Shown here: one piece after another, positions 54,601 through 60,885 of the stretch
Layout of the letters: each line of letters begins with the position of its first letter
Position numbering within the stretch: position 1 is the first letter of the stretch
Assembly: GCA_905213875.1 (NCBI GenBank)
Contig: CAJMJN010000005.1
Span: 1-60,885 of the forward strand
Direction: 5' to 3'
DNA: 60,885 nt
DNA from: an uncultured Clostridium sp.
GTDB taxonomy: Bacteria; Bacillota; Clostridia; TANB77; CAG-508
Translations under genes and position numbers: made by a program
Notes under the pieces: generated by a model
The model's input: only the letters and a program-made list of their open reading frames with translations
What the model was told of the DNA's origin: nothing
Database searches by the model: none

Positions 54601-55366
54601 ATAAGTTTTTAGCTGCATCAACTGTTGGTAATTCTCCTGGTCTTAATTTTTTGTATATTTCTATTAATGCTTCATCTTGATCTTTTATTGTGTCTTTATT
54701 AATTGTTGTTGTTAATAATTCTTCTTCACCAAACAAGTCCATAATTTGGCTATCTGTTGTTAATCCTATTGCTCTTAATAAAGTTGTTACAGGTACTTTT
54801 CTTGTTCTATCAACACGAACCCAGAACACATCATTTCCATCTGTTTCATATTCTAGCCAAGCACCTCTTAATGGCATTACTGTAGAGTTATATGTTCTTT
54901 TTCCTGTTTTTGTATCAAATTCTTCTCCATAGTAACATCCTGGTGAACGTACCAATTGGCTTACTACAACTCTTTCAGCTCCATTTATAATAAATGTTCC
55001 GCTATCTGTCATTAATGGGAAATCACCTAAATAGATTTCTTGTTCTTTAATTTCTCCTGTTTCACGATTGATTAAACGTACTTTTACATGTAATCGTGCT
55101 GAATATGTTGCATCTCTTTCTTTTGCTTCTTCTATAGAATATTTTGTTTTGTCTTCCATGTAGTAATCGAAAAATTCAAGAACTAAATTTCCAGAATAGT
55201 CTTCAATTGGTGAAATATCTTCTAATACTTCTCCTAATCCTTTGTGTATGAAATTGTCATATGAATCTTTTTGGACTTTGATAAGGTTTGGCATTTCAAT
55301 AAAGTCGCCAACTTTTGCGAAATCTTTACGAGAAGCTTTCTCGTATTTAACTTCTTTTACTTTCAA
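51641..55366 (-). CDS. rpoB: RNA polymerase subunit beta
   Basis: 1241 residues if started at the TTG at 55366, five bases after GAGGTGA; the GTG three codons earlier is part of the RBS. Conserved regions are complete, including the rifampicin region ([40 protein letters not shown]), [11 protein letters not shown] and the C-terminal [20 protein letters not shown]. The C-terminus has an extra ~90-residue acidic tail ([20 protein letters not shown]). rplJ-rplL, which normally precede rpoB, are absent and a permease gene lies upstream instead. Confidence 0.99.
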   Translation of the reverse strand: [1241 protein letters not shown]

Positions 55367-55580
55367 AAAAATCACCTCATAAAAATTTTTAAGCAGATTT
55401 AAAATTTATTTTTCCTAAAAGAAGTCCTTCTCAAAATTCAATTTGCTTGTCTAATTTTTTAGAACTGTCTGCTCATACATTTCTATACTCTTAGGGCTCC
55501 TTGACTTTGATTCCTCTTCTTTTATTTTAAAACTAAAATAGATTTAAAAATTTATAAACTAGGTCACAATTATCCTATTT
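55367..55580 (-). other. Leader region of rpoB
   Basis: About 200 bases between the predicted promoter and rpoB. On the minus strand it includes GAGGAATCAAAGTCAAGGAG, GAGCAGACAGTTC and a small GAAGGACTTC hairpin. It holds no ORF of note. The length suggests regulation, for example attenuation or a protein-binding leader, but I do not recognise a known family. Confidence 0.35.
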
Positions 55581-55610
55581 TATATAAAATATCTTTTACT
55601 ATTTTATCAA
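55581..55610 (-). promoter_or_regulatory. Likely promoter of rpoB-rpoC
   Basis: On the minus strand, TTGATA (55605-55610), an 18-base spacer, TATATA (55581-55586), immediately after the upstream gene's terminator. Confidence 0.5.
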
Positions 55611-55636
55611 AAAAAAAGCCTTGAGTCAAGGCTTTT
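55609..55636 (-). terminator. Terminator of the AI-2E permease gene
   Basis: AAAAGCCTTGA (55614-55624) and TCAAGGCTTTT (55626-55636) form an 11-bp perfect stem, followed on the minus strand by a run of T. Confidence 0.85.
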
Positions 55637-55656
55637 CCGTAAGTTTTCTTGTGTTT

Positions 55657-56784
55657 TTATGCTTTCTTTTCCGCTAACTTATAATTCACATAATCTTCTG
55701 CAATTATTTTAATTATTGCTGCAACCGGTACAGCTAAAAACATTCCTAATATTCCAAAATAGGCTCCACCAATTGTTACTGAAAAAAGAACTAATAATGG
55801 ACTTATTTTTAGTGATTGTCCAACAATTTTGGGATTTATTATATTTGCATCTATTTGTTGCAATATTATAACAACAATTAACATCCATATTGCTTGGCTA
55901 GTTCCCCCTGTTATTAATGTTATAAGTGCTGAAATTACTACTGCTATAATAGCTCCTATATATGGTATTATATTGAATAATCCTATAAGAAATCCAAGTA
56001 ATGGTGCATATTTTATTCCCATTATAGTCATTGCAATTGTTACCAATACTCCAACTACTATTCCATCAATAAATTGGCTTGCTACAAAATTAAAGAAAAT
56101 TTCATTTGAATGATTATAATATTTGTCAATATTTTTATATGTATTTTCTTTAAATATTGCTTCTGTTAATCTTTTGAAAAATCTTAATATTCGTGTTCTT
56201 TCTGATAAAACATATATAGATACAATTACTGCTACAAATATGTCTGCAATTCCTGTTACTGCCCCTATAACTTTTAATATGTATTCCATAATTTTGTCAA
56301 ATCGAAAATATTGTTTTATATCTATATGCTGCACATTTGCGATTACTTCATTAATCATTTCATTTTTTAATACTGAATCTTCTGGTAATTTGTTATATCT
56401 GTCTATTGCAATTGTATAATAAGTTTGGGCGTTATTTATTAAATCTACAACACTTTCCCATACAACAGGTAAGATAACATTTATAAGAATTACTAAGATT
56501 AACACTGTTATTAAGTATACTGTCATTATACTCAATGTTCTCGCTTTTTTTCTTATAAATTTATTTTTTGATTTTGTATATGTATTTTCTATTTTTTTGC
56601 ATGGCATATAGAATAAATATGCAATTAGCACTCCAACTAAAAATGGTGCTAAAATATTTAAAAATTGTCCTATTGCTTCTGACACATATGTAAAATTGTC
56701 TAATGCTTTATAAATTAAAATTAAAGCTAAACCTAATAAAAACCAATAAAACCATTTTTTTCCATGATTTCTTAATTCCTCCAT
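55657..56784 (-). CDS. AI-2E family transporter (YtvI-like permease)
   Basis: 375 residues with about eight membrane helices: two near the start (14-31, 33-58), one near 85-106, and a cluster from 170 on, including SQFIDGIVVGVLVTIAMTIM and GLFNIIPYIGAIIAVVISAL, the family signature. Such permeases export small molecules or act as Na+/H+ antiporters; the substrate cannot be inferred. RBS GGAAG before ATG. Upstream gene exoA ends 29 bases away, so they may be co-transcribed. Confidence 0.88.
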   Translation of the reverse strand: MEELRNHGKKWFYWFLLGLALILIYKALDNFTYVSEAIGQFLNILAPFLVGVLIAYLFYMPCKKIENTYTKSKNKFIRKKARTLSIMTVYLITVLILVILINVILPVVWESVVDLINNAQTYYTIAIDRYNKLPEDSVLKNEMINEVIANVQHIDIKQYFRFDKIMEYILKVIGAVTGIADIFVAVIVSIYVLSERTRILRFFKRLTEAIFKENTYKNIDKYYNHSNEIFFNFVASQFIDGIVVGVLVTIAMTIMGIKYAPLLGFLIGLFNIIPYIGAIIAVVISALITLITGGTSQAIWMLIVVIILQQIDANIINPKIVGQSLKISPLLVLFSVTIGGAYFGILGMFLAVPVAAIIKIIAEDYVNYKLAEKKA

Positions 56785-56813
56785 TTTTTACTTCTTCCTT
56801 TCTTAGTTTATTT

Positions 56814-57569
56814 TTATATTTTTATTTCTAATCCTACTGGGCAATGATCGCTTCCCAATATTTCTGAATATATTGTTGCTTCTTTTATTTTATCTTCTAT
56901 TGATTTTGATACTATAAAATAGTCTATTCTCCAACCTACATTTTTCTCTCTTGATTTTCTCATATATGACCACCAACTATATGCATCTTTTTTATCTGGA
57001 TATAAATACCTAAATGTATCTGTAAATCCTGCTTCTAATAGTTCTGTCATTTTTGTTCTTTCCTCTATTGTAAATCCTGCATTTCTAGTGTTTGTTTTGG
57101 GATTTTTTAAATCTATTTCTTTATGTGCTACATTTAAATCACCACACATTATAACAGGTTTTGTCTCATTTAATTTTAATAGATATTTTCTAACTTCATC
57201 TTCCCAAACTTGTCTATATTCTAATCTTTCTAATTCTCTTTTAGAATTTGGTGTGTATATAGTTACCATATAAAATTTTTCAAATTCTAGTGTTATTACT
57301 CTTCCTTCTTTGTCATGTTCTTCTATTCCTATTCCATATTTTACTGAGATTGGTTGAGTTTTTGTAAAAATTGCTGTTCCTGAATAGCCTTTTTTCTCTG
57401 CACTATTCCAATAACTTTTATATCCTTCAAACTTTAATTCAACTTGTTCTGGTTGGCATTTTGTTTCTTGTATACAAAATATATCTGCATTAATTTGTTT
57501 AAAAAATTTCTCAAACCCTTTTGTCATACATGCACGAATTCCATTTACATTCCATGATACTAATTTCAT
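56814..57569 (-). CDS. exoA: Exodeoxyribonuclease III (AP endonuclease)
   Basis: 251 residues. KLVSWNVNGIRACM start, FCIQETKCQPEQ with the metal-binding Glu, GDLNVAHKEIDLKNPKTN, and the C-terminal GSDHCPVGLEI with catalytic Asp-His. WRIDYFIVS precedes it. It cleaves at abasic sites in base-excision repair. RBS is weak (GAGG). It is the first gene of a likely two-gene unit with the permease. Confidence 0.97.
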   Translation of the reverse strand: MKLVSWNVNGIRACMTKGFEKFFKQINADIFCIQETKCQPEQVELKFEGYKSYWNSAEKKGYSGTAIFTKTQPISVKYGIGIEEHDKEGRVITLEFEKFYMVTIYTPNSKRELERLEYRQVWEDEVRKYLLKLNETKPVIMCGDLNVAHKEIDLKNPKTNTRNAGFTIEERTKMTELLEAGFTDTFRYLYPDKKDAYSWWSYMRKSREKNVGWRIDYFIVSKSIEDKIKEATIYSEILGSDHCPVGLEIKI

Positions 57570-57688
57570 TGTTTTTGTACCTCGTTTATCCTTTCATTTT
57601 TATTTTTAGTATTTTTATTCCTAATTCAAATTGTTTACATTTTATATTGCAGTATTATTTTACTATATTTTGTGCCTTATAGCAACAA

Positions 57689-57718
57689 AACAGGTCAAAC
57701 TTTTTGCTTGACCTGTTT
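57689..57718 (-). terminator. Terminator of the cell-wall hydrolase gene
   Basis: AACAGGTCAA pairs with TTGACCTGTT around a 9-base loop; on the minus strand it follows the hydrolase stop by about 35 bases. Confidence 0.7.
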
Positions 57719-57752
57719 ATATTTTTCTTTATTAATTTTTGTATTCAAATGT

Positions 57753-58784
57753 TTAGAAATATACGTTTCCACCAATTTTTTGTCCTGCAACACCTGAGTT
57801 AGCTGCTCTAAATGATAAATAATTGTGATTTCTTTTTCCATTTAATGCATCTGTAACTGCCTGGCTTACTGCTGATGAGTAATTTCCACCTAATTTGTTT
57901 TTCCAATGGCTATCTATTGTATAACAGAATTGTCCTTTAGCTTTATATTGGCTTAATGGGTCTGATCCTTTGCTAGCCCATCTAGAACTTTCTGCTCTAT
58001 TACATGCTGTTGTTATAACAGCTAATGCTCCAACATAACTTGAACCACATTCTTGTGCTGTAATAGCACATAATAAGTCGAATTCTGAAGTTGAATAACT
58101 CCATTTTCCACCACTATAAGATACTTTGCTTGCAGTATCAACAGTAGCTGATGTTCTAGCTGTTGTTGATGCTCTACTTGTAACTTTTTGTGTTACTTGT
58201 ACAATTTTATTTACTGGCTCTGTAACTACTTTTTCAGAAATTACAGTTTTTTCAATTTCGTTGTCATTTTGATATTTTATTTTATATGTTATTTCTTTTA
58301 AGCCATCTTTTCCTTCTTGTAATACTTTGTTTGTTGTATTTTCTTCTGAACCTGTTGTATTTTTTGTAACAGTTTCATATGGTATTGCAACTTGTTCAAC
58401 TACTATTTTTTCAGTAATTGGTGCATAATTTTCTAATAATTGGTCTAATGAAGTTGATACTCCTTCTTCTGATATTTTAGAAATTTGTACTTCATTATAT
58501 GATTTATCTGTTATTTGAATACTTTGCCCAGCTTGAATTTCTTCATTTAAATCTGGTATTGTTTTTTGATTTTCGTCTAAAACAATATTGTTTTCTGCTA
58601 AGACTTCTGAAACTGTGGCTTTACCTGTTAAAGCTGACATTTCATATCCATTTTGAAGAACGATTTTTACATCCTTTAAATCATTATTTACAGCCATAAC
58701 TCCTATTCCTGATAATAATAATAGAATAACAGCTACACAAATAATTTTCATAATAGATATTGAAGCTTTTTCTTCTTTCTTCAT
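57753..58784 (-). CDS. Cell-wall hydrolase: DUF348, G5 and SleB-type catalytic domain
   Basis: 343 residues. Membrane anchor or signal at 11-32. A DUF348 ubiquitin-like domain follows (KIVLQNGYEMSALTGKATVS, about 40-92), then a G5 domain (about 120-200, with EKIVVEQVAIPYET and KVVTEPVNKIVQV), a Ser/Thr-rich linker and a C-terminal SleB/Hydrolase_2 domain (about 228-343) with the likely catalytic Glu in LLCAITAQECGSSYVGAL and ACNRAESSRW. SleB-type enzymes are lytic transglycosylases of spore cortex; this architecture (G5 and DUF348 with SleB) suggests a surface-retained peptidoglycan hydrolase, not necessarily spore-specific. RBS AAAGGAGG. Single gene. Confidence 0.85.
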   Translation of the reverse strand: MKKEEKASISIMKIICVAVILLLLSGIGVMAVNNDLKDVKIVLQNGYEMSALTGKATVSEVLAENNIVLDENQKTIPDLNEEIQAGQSIQITDKSYNEVQISKISEEGVSTSLDQLLENYAPITEKIVVEQVAIPYETVTKNTTGSEENTTNKVLQEGKDGLKEITYKIKYQNDNEIEKTVISEKVVTEPVNKIVQVTQKVTSRASTTARTSATVDTASKVSYSGGKWSYSTSEFDLLCAITAQECGSSYVGALAVITTACNRAESSRWASKGSDPLSQYKAKGQFCYTIDSHWKNKLGGNYSSAVSQAVTDALNGKRNHNYLSFRAANSGVAGQKIGGNVYF

Positions 58785-58972
58785 AATTACCTCCTTTTGG
58801 CAACAAGTTTATTATACTATTTTTTCTTTTTTTTGTCAAATTTACCTGTTTGCCTACTCTGTACTATCTTTCGTGGCTTTCTTTTTATCCTAATAAATTT
58901 GTATAAATTCCCATATTATATTATATGCGGTATTTTTGGAAATTATTTGCTGTTTTTATATTTTTTTTAGTA

Positions 58973-59001
58973 TTGTATAAATTAGTATAATATGTTATTA
59001 T
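58973..59001 (+). promoter_or_regulatory. Promoter of lemA
   Basis: TTGTAT (58973-58978), a 17-base spacer, TATTAT (58996-59001), about 35 bases before the lemA ATG. Confidence 0.55.
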
Positions 59002-59036
59002 ATTTTCATAAATATAGATATTAGGAGGTTTTAAAT

Positions 59037-59594
59037 ATGGTAGGTTTTATTATTTTAGCTATATTAGTAATTATTATTGTTACAATTATTGGAATGTATA
59101 ATGGATTAGTTCAATCTAGAATAAAAGTTGATAATGCTTGGAGTCAAATTGATGTTCAACTTCAAAGAAGATTTGATTTAATTCCTAATTTTGTAGAAAC
59201 TGTAAAAGGTTATATGTCACATGAAAAAGAAACTTTTGAAAAAATTGCAGCTCTTAGAACTTCTTGGGCTAATGCTGAAAGTGTTTCTGACAAAGCAAAA
59301 TTAGATGGTGAATTATCTACTACTTTAAAAACTATTATGGCTGTTTCTGAGTCTTACCCAGAATTAAAAGCTAATCAAAATTTTTCTGAATTATCTGAAG
59401 AATTAAGAAACACTGAAAATAAAATTTCTTTTGCAAGACAATTTTATAATGACTCTGTAACAATGTATAACACTAAGTTACAAGTTTTTCCATCTAATAT
59501 AATTGCTGGAATGTTTAATTTCACTCCACGCGATTTATTTAAAGCTGAAAGTGATGAAGCTAGAAAAAATGTAAAAGTTGATTTTAGTAAATAA
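59037..59594 (+). CDS. lemA: LemA family protein
   Basis: 185 residues. An N-terminal membrane helix (2-21) is followed by the LemA helical domain: NAWSQIDVQLQRRFDLIPNF, VETVKGYMSHEKETFEKIAA, ELSEELRNTENKISFARQFY. The bulk is probably extracytoplasmic or peripheral. Function is unclear; it is paired with HtpX in many Firmicutes, as here. RBS TAGGAGG. A small terminator follows it. Confidence 0.95.
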   Translation: MVGFIILAILVIIIVTIIGMYNGLVQSRIKVDNAWSQIDVQLQRRFDLIPNFVETVKGYMSHEKETFEKIAALRTSWANAESVSDKAKLDGELSTTLKTIMAVSESYPELKANQNFSELSEELRNTENKISFARQFYNDSVTMYNTKLQVFPSNIIAGMFNFTPRDLFKAESDEARKNVKVDFSK

Positions 59595-59617
59595 GAACTT
59601 TTCTATAATATAAGGGG

Positions 59618-59643
59618 TTGAGGTTTCAACCTCAATTTTTTAT
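59618..59643 (+). terminator. Terminator between lemA and htpX
   Basis: TTGAGGTT and AACCTCAA form a perfect 8-bp stem with a two-base loop, then TTTTTT. As htpX follows within 30 bases, this probably lowers htpX relative to lemA. Confidence 0.7.
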
Positions 59644-59671
59644 ATAAAACTACATAAAAAGGACTGATTAT

Positions 59672-60577
59672 ATGTTTGAAATTACAAAGAAAAATAAAAT
59701 AGAATCTGGCGTAATTATTGGAATTTTTATATTAGTAATTACTTTAATTATATATTATATTTGTAATGCTTTAGATCTTGGAAGTATTTCAATTGTTATT
59801 GCTTTAATTTTTTCTATTGCATCTGCTTGGGGTTCATATTATTATAGCGATAAAATTGTGTTAGTTTCTTGTAAAGCTAGACCTGCGACAAAAGAAGAAG
59901 ATCAAAAATTGGTAAATATTTTAGATGCTTTAATGGTTACTTCTGGTTTACCTTGTAAACCCAGATTATATGTTGTAGAAGATGCTCAACCAAATGCTTT
60001 TGCTACTGGTAGGAATCCACAAAATGCTGTAATTTGTGTTACAACAGGTCTTTTAGAAAAATTAGATTATTACGAATTAGAAGGTGTTATAGCACATGAA
60101 ATGAGTCATATTAAAAATTATGATATTAGATTAAGTTGTATAGTTTCTGTTATGGTTGGTTTTATTGTAATGCTTTCTGATATGGTATCAAGAATGATAT
60201 TTTGGGGCGGATTTGATAATGATCGTGACAAAGATAATAATGCTAATGGTTTTCTAATGCTTATCGGTTTTATATGCTTAATTCTTTCTCCTATTTTTGG
60301 TTCTTTAATGCAACTTGCATTATCAAGAAAAAGAGAATTCTTAGCAGATAGTACAGCTGTTGAATTTACACGTAATCCAGATGGATTAATTTCAGCTTTA
60401 CAAAAATTAGAAAATGATCCTAATCAATTAGAAACAGCTAATAGCGCAACTGCAAATATGTATATCGTCAATCCTTTTAGAAAAAATACTAAAGAAGGAA
60501 AACGAAAATCTAGCAGTTTATGGTCTACTCATCCAAGTACAGAAGATAGAATTGAAGCACTAAGAAACTTGAAATAA
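59672..60577 (+). CDS. htpX: Zinc metalloprotease HtpX (peptidase M48)
   Basis: 301 residues. Two N-terminal membrane helices (about 14-31 and 38-57), the zinc motif HEMSH at 142-146, two further helices (about 155-175 and 195-220) and the third ligand region KREFLADSTAVEF. It cleaves membrane proteins in envelope quality control and complements FtsH. Co-directional with lemA. RBS AAAAGGA. Confidence 0.96.
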   Translation: MFEITKKNKIESGVIIGIFILVITLIIYYICNALDLGSISIVIALIFSIASAWGSYYYSDKIVLVSCKARPATKEEDQKLVNILDALMVTSGLPCKPRLYVVEDAQPNAFATGRNPQNAVICVTTGLLEKLDYYELEGVIAHEMSHIKNYDIRLSCIVSVMVGFIVMLSDMVSRMIFWGGFDNDRDKDNNANGFLMLIGFICLILSPIFGSLMQLALSRKREFLADSTAVEFTRNPDGLISALQKLENDPNQLETANSATANMYIVNPFRKNTKEGKRKSSSLWSTHPSTEDRIEALRNLK

Positions 60578-60599
60578 TAAAAATAATGATATTTCACAA

Positions 60600-60651
60600 T
60601 GTCGAAATTTGCGATAAAAAGTTAGACTATTTCAATACTTTTTGTTGTAAA
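60600..60651. repeat. Hairpin downstream of htpX
   Basis: TCGAAATTTGCGATAAAAAGT pairs with ACTTTTTGTTGTAAATTTCGA (21 bases, four mismatches of which three allow G-U) around a 14-base loop. It begins about 23 bases after the htpX stop. The left arm resembles the GTCGAAGTTTGTGATAAAA segment of the rpsL-rpsG hairpin. It may also terminate htpX. Confidence 0.6.
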
Positions 60652-60659
60652 TTTCGATA

Positions 60660-60885
60660 TTTTATGTTTTAATAAATATATATTGTACAATTATTTTTAT
60701 TCAAATATTTTATCATAACAAATTTAGTCAATTTAATTTTTTATTAATTTTAATCTTATTTAGTTTTAATGTGAAATATATTATATCTTTTATTATTTAA
60801 TCATTTGTATTTAATTCGAATTTATATCTATTTTTAATTCATATTTTATAATCGATAATTTCTATTTGAAACTTTTATAATCTAA
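60660..60885. other. AT-rich end of the window, nothing recognised
   Basis: About 225 bases, extremely AT-rich, with stops in all frames. No gene, promoter pair or repeat could be supported. Confidence 0.4.

Noticed and set aside
60594..60606. 0A box after htpX (ATGTCGAAAT)
   Set aside because: The match lies within a hairpin downstream of a gene, with no promoter for it to control.

Overview
This is a very AT-rich stretch from a spore-forming low-GC Firmicute. The evidence is Spo0A, a Spo0E-like protein, a SleB-type hydrolase, a DacF-type carboxypeptidase, GdpP, TrmFO, the YmfF/YmfH pair, strong AGGAGG ribosome-binding sites and TTGACA/TATAAT promoters. Gene content and style fit an uncultured gut Clostridia lineage; I cannot name a species. 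Almost all genes lie on the minus strand. Exceptions are an ORF6N gene, dacF, asd, a 2,4-diaminopentanoate-dehydrogenase-like gene and lemA-htpX.

Layout. 1-2.7 kb is a decayed accessory patch: two gene remnants, an intact DUF262/DUF1524 (GmrSD-like) protein and a stump of a type I restriction subunit. 3-8.3 kb holds spo0A, yigZ, a BaiN/HI0933-type flavoprotein, a charged membrane-anchored protein and a methionine-gamma-lyase-like PLP enzyme. 8.5-13.4 kb is accessory again: a frameshifted ORF6N gene and a 1303-residue thioester/DUF11-type surface protein. 13.6-21.4 kb has dacF, acpP-plsX and the str operon (rpsL-rpsG-fusA-tuf). 21.6-29.3 kb has a coiled-coil protein, trmFO, a SWIM/SNF2 helicase and a C1-type aminopeptidase. 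29.4-34.3 kb is the aspartate/lysine block (asd, dapB, dapA, lysC) interrupted by a type III toxin-antitoxin locus. 34.4-39.6 kb has a 56-residue Spo0E-like gene, ymfH-ymfF, the dehydrogenase, rpsU and nrdG. 39.7-47.5 kb has a DnaJ-domain protein, ftsH, tilS, dnaB, rplI and gdpP. 47.6-55.6 kb is rpoC and rpoB. The right end has an AI-2E family permease, exoA, a cell-wall hydrolase, lemA and htpX.

The most notable features are: (1) a complete ToxIN/AbiQ-like type III toxin-antitoxin locus, with three 37-39 nt antitoxin repeats, promoter, leaky terminator and ToxN; (2) a set of very long inverted repeats (about 95-175 bp) placed just after stop codons between co-directional housekeeping genes (rpsL/rpsG, rpsG/fusA, dapA/dapB, dnaB/tilS, and downstream of rpoC), two of which share sequence; (3) a REP-like hairpin with a GGGGACGGAGC-type loop that abuts the TGA of both the SNF2 helicase and ftsH; (4) sporulation control signals: a palindrome over the spo0A start site and a 0A-box-like site upstream of the Spo0E-like gene. 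No rRNA, tRNA, CRISPR array or complete transposon was recognised.
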